Counted from the stretch's first letter, positions 1 to 7,870 are shown. The stretch: 10,070 nt of DNA from Bifidobacterium breve (GCA_943325435.2 CALPPK020000013.1:1-10070); one strand, 5' to 3'. The notes: generated from the sequence alone by a model not told the origin. A program made the numbers and translations.

Positions 1-651
1 GCAACACATGCAGCTCGTAAAACCAGCAATGTTGTGATTGTCGGTGATTCAGTCGCCAATGTCCTTCGCTGGGCACCCGAATCAATGAAACCTTTGTGGA
101 CCAGCCAATACAACGCAATCCTTGAAACATGGGGTTGTCAACAGATAATCGATAAAGGGTGCAGTCCTTCATCACAACTCAGTGCTCTTGACCGAATCAT
201 TAGTCACCGCCGAGACAATATTGACGTATACGTAGTTGCAACGGGCTACAACGACACAGGCAACGCCTATCTCAGTGCCGCAATCAGAAAAGTTGCTCGT
301 GAAGTGAAATCGCAAGGCGCGACGCTTATCTGGCTTACATACCGCCAAGGCGGCAATGTTGAGATCAAGAACAGAATGTTCAATGACATTGTTCGAAAAG
401 AGCAAAAAAGGTTGCAAATGGAATTGCTCGACTGGGACAAGATTTCCCGTAAAAACAAGCACTGGTTTTCTGGTGATTCAGTGCATATGAATCGGTTTGG
501 CGGATTGCAGTTGGCTCGCCACATAAAGAAAGCACTAGATGCCCACTACGGTCGGGCCGCATCAAGTACTACTTCCACCACAACGACCACAACCGTTGTT
601 TCCACCAGCACAACTGCATACCCAACTACAACCACCACAGTCATTGGGTAA
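1..651 (+). CDS. SGNH/GDSL-type hydrolase domain protein with Thr-rich tail, 5' end missing
   Basis: The reading frame is open from base 1, so the gene begins outside the window. The GTG at 34 is in frame, but it would leave only four residues before the nucleophile motif and has no ribosome binding site, so I do not take it as the start. Counting from the first codon, the SGNH blocks are visible: GDSV at 15-18 with Ser17 as nucleophile, GYND at 82-85 with the oxyanion-hole Asn, and DSVH at 159-162 with the Asp-His pair. These residues are known to form the active site of esterases, lipases and O-acetyl-sugar hydrolases or transferases. The substrate cannot be read from this fragment. The last 29 residues are mostly Thr and Ser and end the protein. 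It may be a free secreted hydrolase or the C-terminal domain of an OafA-like acyltransferase; the missing N-terminus decides. It probably shares a transcript with the next gene, 12 bases away. Confidence 0.75.
   Translation, partial: ATHAARKTSNVVIVGDSVANVLRWAPESMKPLWTSQYNAILETWGCQQIIDKGCSPSSQLSALDRIISHRRDNIDVYVVATGYNDTGNAYLSAAIRKVAREVKSQGATLIWLTYRQGGNVEIKNRMFNDIVRKEQKRLQMELLDWDKISRKNKHWFSGDSVHMNRFGGLQLARHIKKALDAHYGRAASSTTSTTTTTTVVSTSTTAYPTTTTTVIG
562..648 (+). repeat. Thr/Ser-rich low-complexity tail of the SGNH protein
   Basis: This stretch of mixed ACN, TCN and AGN codons encodes a tail with runs of five and six threonines, split by VVS and AYP. It runs to the stop codon, so it is a terminal tail and not a linker between two domains. 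Such tracts are common in exported actinobacterial proteins and are often O-glycosylated; glycosylation here is inference. The codons are varied, so this is a protein-level repeat and not a simple DNA microsatellite. Confidence 0.8.
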
Positions 652-663
652 TAGATTGAGTGC

Positions 664-1593
664 GTGAAACTACGCATCTTTACCGAACCACAACAAGGCG
701 CTAGCTACGCCCAACTTCTCGCAGTCGCACAACGCGCTGAACGCCTCGGCTTCGATGCATTCTTTCGTAGTGACCACTACCAAGTGATGGGCGATCATTT
801 CTCGGGCCTTCCCGGTCCATCTGATGCATGGATAACACTTGCCGGCATCGCACGCGAGACATCGACTATTCGTCTCGGCACATTAGTGAACTCTGCAACG
901 TTTCGTAATCCAGGCGTCTTAGCAATCAGCGTTGCAAATGTTGACGATATGTCGAACGGTCGAGTCGAACTTGGACTTGGGGCAGGTTGGTACGGCATTG
1001 AACATTCGTCATACGGCATTCCATTCGCACCACTTGGCGAGCGATTCGACATTTTGACCGAGCAACTGGCAGTCATCACGGGATTATGGAATACCCCTAA
1101 CGGCGAGCAATTCAATTACTCAGGTAAGCACTACGCAATCAAAGATTCGCCAGCCCTGCCAAAGCCAGTGCAGTCTCCCCCACCAATCATCGTTGGCGGC
1201 GGCGGACCAAAGCGCACACCCATGTTGGCCGCGCGTTATGCAGCGGAATTCAACATTCCTTTTTCTGGCATCGAACGATTCTCTGAACAGTGTGAACGAG
1301 TTCGCGCTGCATGTACGTCTATCGGACGTGACCCGCAGACCTTGGTGTATTCCTCCGCATTGGTTGCATGCATCGGAAAGAATGATGCAGATATTGCACG
1401 CAGAGCAGCTGCACTTGGCCGCGAAGTTGAAGAACTTCGACTCAACGGGTTATGCGGTACACCAGCTGAAGCAATAGAGCGGCTACAGCAATGGAATACT
1501 GCAGGTGCGCAACGTATGTATTTACAGTTTCTTGACCTGACTGATCTTGATCACTTAGACATCGTCGCCGAAGAAATAATGCCCTTCGTATAA
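664..1593 (+). CDS. LLM-class F420-dependent oxidoreductase (luciferase-like)
   Basis: This 309-residue protein is a complete TIM-barrel luciferase-like monooxygenase family member, likely cytoplasmic and using reduced coenzyme F420 rather than FMN. It starts MKLRIFTEPQQGASY and shows FRSDHY at 34-39, GRVELGLGAGW at 99-109 and the phosphate-binding type segment IIVGGGGPKRTP at 175-186. This pattern closely matches the actinobacterial subfamily around Rv1855c (TIGR03560), recalled from memory and not searched. The length fits that family at about 300 residues. The physiological substrate of this subfamily is not known to me. The GTG start at 664 is chosen because MKLRIF begins the first barrel strand exactly as in homologues. 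No clear Shine-Dalgarno sequence precedes it, so translation may be coupled to the hydrolase gene ending 12 bases upstream. The gene ends 3 bases before the stop codon of the facing gene. Confidence 0.88.
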   Translation: MKLRIFTEPQQGASYAQLLAVAQRAERLGFDAFFRSDHYQVMGDHFSGLPGPSDAWITLAGIARETSTIRLGTLVNSATFRNPGVLAISVANVDDMSNGRVELGLGAGWYGIEHSSYGIPFAPLGERFDILTEQLAVITGLWNTPNGEQFNYSGKHYAIKDSPALPKPVQSPPPIIVGGGGPKRTPMLAARYAAEFNIPFSGIERFSEQCERVRAACTSIGRDPQTLVYSSALVACIGKNDADIARRAAALGREVEELRLNGLCGTPAEAIERLQQWNTAGAQRMYLQFLDLTDLDHLDIVAEEIMPFV

Positions 1594-1603
1594 GACTTAC
1601 GAA
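1585..1603. terminator. Possible bidirectional terminator between convergent genes
   Basis: TTCGTA at 1585-1590 and TACGAA at 1598-1603 form a 6-base inverted repeat around a 7-base centre. Allowing one bulged base, the symmetry continues inward (AAG and CTT). It contains both stop codons of the facing genes. The stem is short and not GC-rich, and no long T-run follows on either side, so it is only a weak candidate for stopping transcription from both directions. Confidence 0.3.
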
Positions 1604-2955
1604 AAGAGAGCTTCGGGAACCATTCCTCGGTGGGCTGCAAGCAATTCGTCAACAAGTGCCCAAATTTGGTCTAAATCAAGTTCCGCTGCAGTATGCGGAT
1701 CAAACATTGCTGCGTGATACACATGCTCACGTTTTCCAGTTAACGCAGCTTCCACCGTTAATGACTGAACATTGATATTGGTTTGCATCAGTGCTGCAAG
1801 ATGCGGCGGTAATGCCCCAATATGAGTTGGAGAAATACCGGAAGAGTCAACAACGCATGGAACTTCAACACAACAATCATCTGGAAGGTTGCTGATAATG
1901 CCCCGATTGGGCACATTGCCATAGACAACTCGAGATTGGCCTGTTTCCATACTGTGAATAATGCCGCTTCCGTATTCCATACTTTGCACAACACGCACAC
2001 GTGCTTCCGGATTCTCTAACCGGGTTCGCAACGTTTCCCAACCTTCAATTTGGCGTTCACATCTGCGTGGGTATTCATCAAGTGGAATTCCAAACTTGTC
2101 TAACAAGTCAGAACGGCCACTCTTGATAAACCACGGCACATACTCGCTGAAATGTTCACTCGATTCAGTGACGAAATACCCAAGGCGCTTGAACATTTCA
2201 TATCGCACCGCATCTGAAAGCCCTTCGAAACCACCATCACTACGCTCTACGTCCCCACGAGTTGGCATAGGAAAGACAGATGCCCGCTCTGCAATACGCG
2301 GATACAGATCAACTAGTTCATTTCCTTGTCGCTGCTCAAAATTCAAATAGAAAGCCATGTGGTTAATTCCGGCGCACCGATACTCAATCGAGTCAGCATC
2401 TATCTCCAAATCTTCAGCCAACTGATGCGCAGTGTGTTGCACACTGTGGCACAAACCGATTGTCTTGATGGTAGATGAACGAGAAATTGCCCAACACAAC
2501 ATGCTCATCGGATTCACATAGTTCAGCAAGAGAGCATCAGGGCATAGTTCTTCCATATCGCGACAAATATCAAGGATCACGGGAATGGTTCGAAGACCAC
2601 GCATGATTCCACCAATTCCCAGAGTGTCAGCGATGGTCTGTTCAAGTCCGAACTTCTTAGGAATCTCAAAATCAATCACAGTTGATGGCTTATACCCACC
2701 GACTTGAAACATGGTGATGACATAATCTGCACCAGCTAACGCAATCCTTCGATCAGTTGTTGCTTCAATTTTCGCAGTTACACCGAGAGTCTCAACAATC
2801 TTGTGTCCAACAATCTCAGAAGTACGAAGTCGTTCCTCATTGATGTCGTGCAAGACAATGGTGCTCGACGACAGTTCAGGAAAACTGAGAATGTCGCCCA
2901 TGAGATTGCGCGCAAATACTGTGCTTCCAGCGCCTATAAATACGATGCGTGCCAT
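1597..2955 (-). CDS. melA: Alpha-galactosidase, glycoside hydrolase family 4 (MelA type)
   Basis: This 452-residue cytoplasmic enzyme is predicted to hydrolyse alpha-galactosides such as melibiose by the GH4 redox-elimination mechanism, which needs NAD+, a divalent metal (usually Mn2+) and reducing conditions. The Rossmann motif GAGST is at 8-12, with Asp37 ending the second strand for the adenosine ribose. NYVNPM is at 145-150. GLCHSVQ at 167-173 with Cys169, and AGINH at 195-199 with His199, give the Cys/His metal ligands. The segment [12 protein letters not shown] at 261-272 and VEVPC at 363-367 are typical of MelA rather than of the 6-phospho-glycosidase branch. Length is normal for the family. 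There is no signal peptide. No sugar transporter or regulator gene adjoins it, so the true substrate could be another alpha-linked sugar or a uronide. It starts 28 bases after the uppP stop and is probably co-transcribed with it. Confidence 0.88.
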   Translation of the reverse strand: MARIVFIGAGSTVFARNLMGDILSFPELSSSTIVLHDINEERLRTSEIVGHKIVETLGVTAKIEATTDRRIALAGADYVITMFQVGGYKPSTVIDFEIPKKFGLEQTIADTLGIGGIMRGLRTIPVILDICRDMEELCPDALLLNYVNPMSMLCWAISRSSTIKTIGLCHSVQHTAHQLAEDLEIDADSIEYRCAGINHMAFYLNFEQRQGNELVDLYPRIAERASVFPMPTRGDVERSDGGFEGLSDAVRYEMFKRLGYFVTESSEHFSEYVPWFIKSGRSDLLDKFGIPLDEYPRRCERQIEGWETLRTRLENPEARVRVVQSMEYGSGIIHSMETGQSRVVYGNVPNRGIISNLPDDCCVEVPCVVDSSGISPTHIGALPPHLAALMQTNINVQSLTVEAALTGKREHVYHAAMFDPHTAAELDLDQIWALVDELLAAHRGMVPEALFS

Positions 2956-2983
2956 TCGCCCATGGTAGGCGCCCTGCCATTAC

Positions 2984-3805
2984 CTACAAGACATTTGCGG
3001 CAAGAAGAACAACGGAGACGGCACCTATCGCGAGGCGGTACCAACCAAAAATACGAAGAGAATGTGACTCTAAGTACCCAACCATCCACTTCACTGCAAT
3101 AACAGCAGTAAGAAACGCACAGACAAGGCCAATCGCAGGGGCAAGTAACCCAAACTGATCCACCAATTCATTTCCGTGTTTTGTTAAATCGAGCGCAGTT
3201 GCAGATGACAATGTGACGAGCCCAAGCAAAAAACTGAACTCAATTGCAGCCGACATCGATAAGCCCACGGCAAGAGCTGCAATAAGCGTGACAAGGCTTC
3301 GGCTTACTCCTGGCCATAAAGCCAGACTTTGTGCGCATCCGATAATGACGGCGGCCCGTATCGGCATTTCATGAAGCTCTACTGACCCCACTGATGGTTT
3401 CCATACGAGAAGAACCACTCCTCCGACTAGCCACGCAATAGTTACTGGCACCGGGCCGAATAATGCGCTCTTCATTGCATCCCCAGCAACTACGCCTATG
3501 AATGCCGCCGGCAAGAACGCGACGATCAATCGAACCAGAAACGCTCGACCATCTGCATCAGCACCGACAAGACCTCGCGCAGCTGACCAGACACGATGGC
3601 GATACAAAAGCAGAACAGCAAGAATCGCTCCGAATTGGATCGCAATTGAATATGTGTCTGCCGCGCTAGATGATCCAGATCCGAATCCGATGAGCTCACC
3701 CACCACCAGTAGATGCCCCGTAGATGAGACGGGCAAGAATTCTGTGATTCCTTCGACTATTCCCAGAAGCACCGCTTGAGGGATAGACAAGAGACCAGAG
3801 AACAT
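2984..3805 (-). CDS. uppP: Undecaprenyl-diphosphatase UppP (BacA family)
   Basis: This 273-residue integral membrane enzyme removes a phosphate from undecaprenyl diphosphate, recycling the lipid carrier for peptidoglycan and other wall polymers; overproduction gives bacitracin resistance in known cases. The first signature, EGITEFLPVSSTGH at 18-31, holds the two acidic residues Glu18 and Glu22 and His31. The second, PGVSRS at 165-170, holds Arg169. These match the residues known to matter in the Escherichia coli enzyme (Glu17, Glu21, His30, Arg174). The rest is a series of hydrophobic segments consistent with the family topology, and the length is standard. The ATG start is supported by the family N-terminus and by a GGA four bases upstream. 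It sits 33 bases downstream of the lipoprotein gene and 28 bases upstream of the alpha-galactosidase gene, so it may be read as part of the long minus-strand run. Confidence 0.95.
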   Translation of the reverse strand: MFSGLLSIPQAVLLGIVEGITEFLPVSSTGHLLVVGELIGFGSGSSSAADTYSIAIQFGAILAVLLLYRHRVWSAARGLVGADADGRAFLVRLIVAFLPAAFIGVVAGDAMKSALFGPVPVTIAWLVGGVVLLVWKPSVGSVELHEMPIRAAVIIGCAQSLALWPGVSRSLVTLIAALAVGLSMSAAIEFSFLLGLVTLSSATALDLTKHGNELVDQFGLLAPAIGLVCAFLTAVIAVKWMVGYLESHSLRIFGWYRLAIGAVSVVLLAANVL

Positions 3806-3838
3806 AGATTCCAGTCTGACACCCGACAGATCTAAAGA

Positions 3839-4570
3839 TCAGTCAATCAATGCCCACAAGGAGCCATTTGACTTGCGGCCATCAATCTTCAATGTTCCGT
3901 ATTTTGACGGATACTTGTAATCAGATGACATCGCGACCATCACAGAAAGATCATGTGCGGTACATGCCGGCCCTTTCTGAATTTTAAGAGTGTGTTTCGC
4001 GCCAGGGATGAGTGCGTTTACGACAGGCATAGTGATTCGTTGACGAACTCCAGTTCCATCTTTGTCTGTATACGCCATTGTCGACAGGGGAAGACCTTGG
4101 CTTGACGCAATCGAAATCTGCATGCAAATCGTATTGGGGTCCGTCGCTTCCGTTGCCGCAATGAATTTTCCGATTACGCGACTTTCAAACTCCATCTGAA
4201 CAGTTTCCATTGAGTCCGACATTGACGTGAATCCTTGTTCAACCATTGAGACAAATTCAACTCTTCGGCTGTTTGTAATTGTCTTGTCAACCGGACGAGT
4301 ACCCCAGACGCAGTAATCAACTTCGCCCGCACCCACGCAAGGACCAGTTGTTTTGCGTCCTTCAGGTTTAATCACGGGAACTGTCTCTGTGGGAGTAGAA
4401 ATCTCTGGTGCTACTGGAATTGTGGTGGTGGTTGTAGTTGTTGTTGTCGTTGTAGATGTTGTCGTACTGGTCGTTGTAGTGGTCGTCGGCGCAGTGCTCT
4501 TACCCGAACATGCCGCGAGGGAAATACATAACCCCGCAATAACGATTATTCTCTTTGACATATTTCTCAT
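3839..4570 (-). CDS. Putative lipoprotein with poly-Thr linker, function unknown
   Basis: This 243-residue protein is not recognised. Residues 1-20 form a short lipoprotein signal peptide (positive start MRNMSKR, then a hydrophobic stretch) ending in the lipobox LAAC at 18-21, so Cys21 should carry the lipid. A Thr/Ser-only run occupies 29-50 and a Pro/Thr/Glu-rich stretch follows to about 72; together they look like a flexible spacer through the wall. The globular part, about 75-243, has Cys78, Cys87, Cys149 and Cys203, which could form two disulfides, and alternating hydrophobic segments suggestive of beta structure. No catalytic motif is visible. The ATG at 4570 overlaps the protease stop codon as ATGA, which favours that start; Met4 at 4561 is an alternative and keeps the lipobox. 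The overlap implies translational coupling, so a partnership with the secreted protease is plausible, for example as surface anchor, inhibitor or substrate-binding partner, but this is inference. Confidence 0.8.
   Translation of the reverse strand: MRNMSKRIIVIAGLCISLAACSGKSTAPTTTTTTSTTTSTTTTTTTTTTTIPVAPEISTPTETVPVIKPEGRKTTGPCVGAGEVDYCVWGTRPVDKTITNSRRVEFVSMVEQGFTSMSDSMETVQMEFESRVIGKFIAATEATDPNTICMQISIASSQGLPLSTMAYTDKDGTGVRQRITMPVVNALIPGAKHTLKIQKGPACTAHDLSVMVAMSSDYKYPSKYGTLKIDGRKSNGSLWALID
4421..4486 (-). repeat. Threonine-codon run in the lipoprotein gene
   Basis: Twenty-two consecutive codons encode Thr or Ser (six Thr, Ser, three Thr, Ser, eleven Thr). All four ACN codons are used, so the tract is a selected protein spacer rather than a pure trinucleotide expansion. 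The reverse strand reads as a run of valine codons, which creates a spurious open frame there. Confidence 0.85.
4567..4570 (-). other. ATGA stop/start overlap (translational coupling)
   Basis: On the minus strand the four bases ATGA hold the start codon of the lipoprotein gene (4570-4568) and the TGA stop of the metalloprotease gene (4569-4567). There is no convincing Shine-Dalgarno sequence before the lipoprotein start, which fits re-initiation by ribosomes that finish the protease. Confidence 0.8.
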
Positions 4571-7035
4571 TTCACTACGATATTTGATCTAATAACTTCG
4601 GAACCAGACGTACCTCGACCGGACAACACAACACTCACAACTGATCCACTAGTTAGTCCTTTGATTACACAACTAGTTGATGACGTTTTCTTGCATGAAC
4701 CAGTTGAAGGGTTCACTGCAACAGACTGCACTTTCCCAAGTGAATCTGTCGCTTTCCATTTCACATTGACGACACCAGCAACATTGGATGAAATAGTCGG
4801 CGTGATAACAAGTCTGCCGGAAGTGATTTTCCCATTAGCTGCTATGCGCAAAAGTCCGTATCCACTTGAATAAATCTTTACAGTGCCGGTCGACATCACA
4901 CGGCCATAGCAGTAACTCGCTTTGCCCTTAATCTTTGGCAATCTAAAGGTCTTTTTGTTAGGCGATGTCCCTTCGCCGAATCCGTAGACACTCTTTGATC
5001 CTTTTTGAGCAATGCAATACAACTCAAAAAGATCAACGTTGTTTTGGTCTGCAGCATCTGCAATAACTGTGGCAACCAAATCAGAGCCCACAAATTTTCC
5101 CGTAATCGTTGGATTCTCAGGTGTTCCTGCAAGCGTCCTAGACGTAAACCTTGTTTCACGAGTTCCAATTGAATTTGTACCCTTAACAATCAAGGTATGC
5201 GCTGTTTTGCGTTGCAACCCAAAGAATGAGCACGTCGAGTCACCTTCAGGTGCAATAGTGCACGATTGACTACCTTCAATTTCCACAGTCGGGTTGCCAA
5301 TGAGCGGTGACCCACCTGTATCCACATGAATCTTGGCCACGATTTCATCAGAAGTGTTTGTGAACGTTGCAAAGAACACAGGTGGAGAATTTCCTAGCAG
5401 CTCTGCAGTTGATGCAACTCTGGTTGATCGTGAAACTCCATTAGCACCTACAACTCCGGGCGTATATGTCACCGTTCTACTGATATCTGAAACGGTGCAT
5501 GACAATTCCCAAACCAGCGCGATGCAACTCTTTGTGGCATCTTCACTGAAGTCCACATTCCATGTTGATGGTTCATTTGACCCAAAAGCATCTGCAGCAA
5601 TTTCCCAAGAGACCGTGAGGCTCGTTGCACCCGAAGGGTCTGGGGTTGCCAAAACGGTCGCAGGTGCAGTGACAGCTGAATTAGTCAACGGCTCAATCTG
5701 TACTGAAGCCACCGTTCCATCTACTGATGCCAAGGTGATTTTGAATCGATTACGGGGGTCGGTCCATGATCGAAGCGGCAACAAACGCGGATCTGTCGCG
5801 TAATCAATTCCAGTCAATGATGTGGTCGGTGGCGTCAGGTCACAGAGATAACTGGTACTAGTAGGTGAACCAAGAACTCCCCCAAGACTGATGCGATGTT
5901 CTGCGAATTCTTTCGAAGGTTCAAACGTGATTACTAATCCTCCGTGCTCTGCTCGATTGGGGTCAGTCACATACGTGAGAGCGTTTGGGTTGTATTGCAC
6001 CCAGTATGAATTGTCACCCAATGTTCCGTCTAGGCCTGGAATGTTTATTGCTGTCACCCCGAGGTCTGTACGGTCAGGACGATTCAATGAATACGTTTCG
6101 GATGTTCCAGCCCAGACCGCCCGATTAGCCTCCGGCAACCAACCGATGCTCGCAAGAAATGTCGGCGCATAAAAGCCAGACGGCCCGCCCATTCCCATGG
6201 TGCCGGTGACATCTCCGTACTCGACTTCTTCGCAGGCCTTCAGGTACGTCAATGTGACTCCGGCATTACACGCATTGGCATGAGGGAATCCCATGTTGTG
6301 CCCCAACTCGTGAGCCCAAATTCCCTCATAGTTAGGAGACGTGTAGGTCCAGGTTAGTTTTCCGCCTACTTCGCCAAGTCCGCCAAAACTACAGTCCTGG
6401 TTATCACCGGAAAAAGTCATCATCAGATGGTTCGAGGTGTCGTACAGACCTTTTTCTTTCGCTAATGCGACAGCCACGTCAGACATTGCATAGAAGTCAC
6501 ACTGACCAACTCCATTAACAGATGACACATCAAGAACAGATGTAAAGCGAACGTTTAACACCTCTTGGTTCGCCGACTGCGCACGCCACCATGGTGTTAG
6601 TTTGCTCACAATTGCGTTCGCCATCGTGCGGTCTGACGTTTTCCATGTTGCACCTGGCCACTGCAACGGAATCACAGTTACTGTCCGAGACGCCAAAATT
6701 CCGGTGGTTTTTACAGGTTGTCTCACTTCAACTGCGCTTGACATTGAAGTGGCTGAAACTTCCTTCCCTAATGCAGTTGGAAACTCAAGAACTGATCCGC
6801 TGACCTTGTCTACAACTACAGAAGCATCAACGGGCGTGAGACTTGAACCAGTGTTGATGGCCCATACAGAATTACCTGCTGCTTCAAACCTTCCATCATT
6901 CGACGCAAGTTTGCGCAACACCCCGTTCATACCTTTGGGGGCAGTTCGCATTGCAGCGTCAGCAGGCGCGCTCCAGACCGCCGCGCTTGCCACGACTACA
7001 GGAAACAGCAACCACGTTGCTTGAAACCTTTTCAT
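4567..7035 (-). CDS. Secreted zinc metalloprotease, M11 (gametolysin)-like, with Fn3-like C-terminal modules
   Basis: This 822-residue protein has a Sec signal peptide at about 1-28 (basic MKR, hydrophobic core, AxA-type site in APADAA). A possible propeptide follows to about 115. The catalytic domain spans about 116-300: the metzincin zinc site HELGHNMGFPH is at 242-252, giving His242, His246 and His252 as ligands and Glu243 as catalytic base. A Met-turn candidate lies in GTMGMGG at 278-284, and GFYAPTFLASIGWL at 287-300 resembles the segment that closes M11 domains. The reprolysin group M12B is the main alternative. Residues 300-450 look beta-rich. After that come Fn3-like modules with paired cysteines. 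There is no LPXTG motif or C-terminal membrane helix, so the protein is probably released or held non-covalently. An AAAGGA sequence touches the ATG directly, too close for an ideal ribosome site, but the signal peptide supports this start. Its stop overlaps the lipoprotein start. Confidence 0.8.
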   Translation of the reverse strand: MKRFQATWLLFPVVVASAAVWSAPADAAMRTAPKGMNGVLRKLASNDGRFEAAGNSVWAINTGSSLTPVDASVVVDKVSGSVLEFPTALGKEVSATSMSSAVEVRQPVKTTGILASRTVTVIPLQWPGATWKTSDRTMANAIVSKLTPWWRAQSANQEVLNVRFTSVLDVSSVNGVGQCDFYAMSDVAVALAKEKGLYDTSNHLMMTFSGDNQDCSFGGLGEVGGKLTWTYTSPNYEGIWAHELGHNMGFPHANACNAGVTLTYLKACEEVEYGDVTGTMGMGGPSGFYAPTFLASIGWLPEANRAVWAGTSETYSLNRPDRTDLGVTAINIPGLDGTLGDNSYWVQYNPNALTYVTDPNRAEHGGLVITFEPSKEFAEHRISLGGVLGSPTSTSYLCDLTPPTTSLTGIDYATDPRLLPLRSWTDPRNRFKITLASVDGTVASVQIEPLTNSAVTAPATVLATPDPSGATSLTVSWEIAADAFGSNEPSTWNVDFSEDATKSCIALVWELSCTVSDISRTVTYTPGVVGANGVSRSTRVASTAELLGNSPPVFFATFTNTSDEIVAKIHVDTGGSPLIGNPTVEIEGSQSCTIAPEGDSTCSFFGLQRKTAHTLIVKGTNSIGTRETRFTSRTLAGTPENPTITGKFVGSDLVATVIADAADQNNVDLFELYCIAQKGSKSVYGFGEGTSPNKKTFRLPKIKGKASYCYGRVMSTGTVKIYSSGYGLLRIAANGKITSGRLVITPTISSNVAGVVNVKWKATDSLGKVQSVAVNPSTGSCKKTSSTSCVIKGLTSGSVVSVVLSGRGTSGSEVIRSNIVVK
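4576..5670 (-). repeat. Three degenerate Fn3/Ig-like modules in the protease C-terminus
   Basis: Protein segments at about 456-541, 549-634 and 745-820 share one pattern: a cysteine pair 8-10 residues apart (504/513, 592/602, 781/789), then a short turn with Gly or Asp and Leu or Ile, a strand, and a Gly plus Ser/Thr-rich end. This is the usual shape of the last half of bacterial Fn3-like domains. A fourth, more divergent unit may lie at 640-740 with Cys674 and Cys709. Such modules usually bind polymers or act as spacers in secreted enzymes. Boundaries are estimates by eye. Confidence 0.55.
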
Positions 7036-7042
7036 TCCTTTA

Positions 7043-7079
7043 GCGTAACGGGGATCAATAGCCGACTAGCGATTTACGC
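7043..7079. repeat. Inverted repeat filling the gap before the protease gene
   Basis: GCGTAA at 7043-7048 and TTACGC at 7074-7079 are perfect inverted copies separated by 25 bases. They occupy nearly the whole 46-base gap between the membrane-protein stop and the protease start. They could be operator half-sites or the base of a leader hairpin. Six-base arms can occur by chance, so support is weak. Confidence 0.3.
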
Positions 7080-7081
7080 AA

Positions 7082-7870
7082 TTATGAATTCAATGCTCGC
7101 ACAGTGTGCAACAATGGCGTGATATCAACGTCGGCACCGCTGCCCTTGCCGTCATTCTCGCCGTGGCCAAATGGATTGTCTAGATCGCGCACCAGTAGCC
7201 ACAAGTAGGCGTAGGCAAGGCTCAGAACTGAAGGCGCAATCCACGACATGATCGATGATGGAAAACTGACAATTGCAAGAGACCCTTGCAACACCAGAAC
7301 CAAAATCGACATCAATACATATCCAGATTGAACGAAAGACGTATTACGAACTACTGCAACTCTGTTCAAGGTTGCATTTATCTCACCATTGAGCACCATC
7401 AAACGCCCAACATAATGTGACGCCATTCCTGCTTTTTCGAGATCAACAATTAGCGCCGGAAAATCTGACAGTGAATTCCACATGTATTCTTCTGTATTCG
7501 CTCCGACAAACCACCCTCCAATCGCTGTTGCTACTTTCGAAATTCGCGTATTAATCATTGATACGTCAAGATCTTTTGCCAACAAGCCCGAATGTGCTGT
7601 GGAACGAAATCCGGAAAGGGCAACCGCGACAGACGCAGGCAATTTTTCTGATTCCTTGTAATCGGAGAGAACTCCACCGAGCATGAAACCAAGGATCAAC
7701 GTGACACCGGTAATGACGGACCCAACCTCGCTGAAGGTGGCGACTTCCCCGATGTCAAATACCTCACGCAAGATGTACCGAAGCACAAGCACCACTGCCA
7801 CAGCCGGAAGCGCCAGCATCACCAAGCGAAAACGATTGAACAGGATCTGAAGGGTTTTAGTTTTTTGCAC
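7082..7870 (-). CDS. Four-helix membrane protein, DUF4239/bestrophin-like layout
   Basis: This protein of 262 residues has two hydrophobic helices near the N-terminus (about 15-36 and 49-69), a soluble middle of about 110 residues (72-180), and two more helices (about 182-203 and 208-227). It then has DLDNPFG at 229-235 and a short polar tail. This 2+2 helix plan with a D-[LI]-D-x-P-F motif just after the last helix is typical of DUF4239, a family with distant likeness to bestrophin channels. Its function is not established, and the assignment rests on layout and this motif only. The start is GTG at 7870, within a perfect inverted repeat and without a Shine-Dalgarno sequence. Codons 16-18 (TTG, GTG, ATG) are alternative starts that keep all four helices. 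The tRNA-Glu gene ends 23 bases upstream and the protease gene begins 46 bases downstream. Confidence 0.6.
   Translation of the reverse strand: MQKTKTLQILFNRFRLVMLALPAVAVVLVLRYILREVFDIGEVATFSEVGSVITGVTLILGFMLGGVLSDYKESEKLPASVAVALSGFRSTAHSGLLAKDLDVSMINTRISKVATAIGGWFVGANTEEYMWNSLSDFPALIVDLEKAGMASHYVGRLMVLNGEINATLNRVAVVRNTSFVQSGYVLMSILVLVLQGSLAIVSFPSSIMSWIAPSVLSLAYAYLWLLVRDLDNPFGHGENDGKGSGADVDITPLLHTVRALNS

Noticed and set aside
34..36. GTG as the start of the SGNH hydrolase gene
   Set aside because: It would place the GDS nucleophile motif at residues 4-6 and remove part of the first strand. The frame is open to base 1, so the gene more likely begins outside the window.
562..648. Thr-codon tract as a phase-variable DNA microsatellite
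   Set aside because: The tract uses mixed codons and has no long perfect trinucleotide repeat, so slippage is unlikely to be frequent.
1961..2350. Plus-strand open frame of 129 codons opposite the alpha-galactosidase gene
   Set aside because: It is a shadow of the GH4 gene, with arginine- and serine-rich composition typical of antisense translation.
4353..4592. Plus-strand open frame with a long valine run
   Set aside because: It is the reverse reading of the threonine-codon tract in the lipoprotein gene and has no features of its own.
6602..7024. Plus-strand open frame of 140 codons opposite the protease gene
   Set aside because: It lies fully inside the well-supported metalloprotease gene, shows no family motif and has no ribosome binding site.
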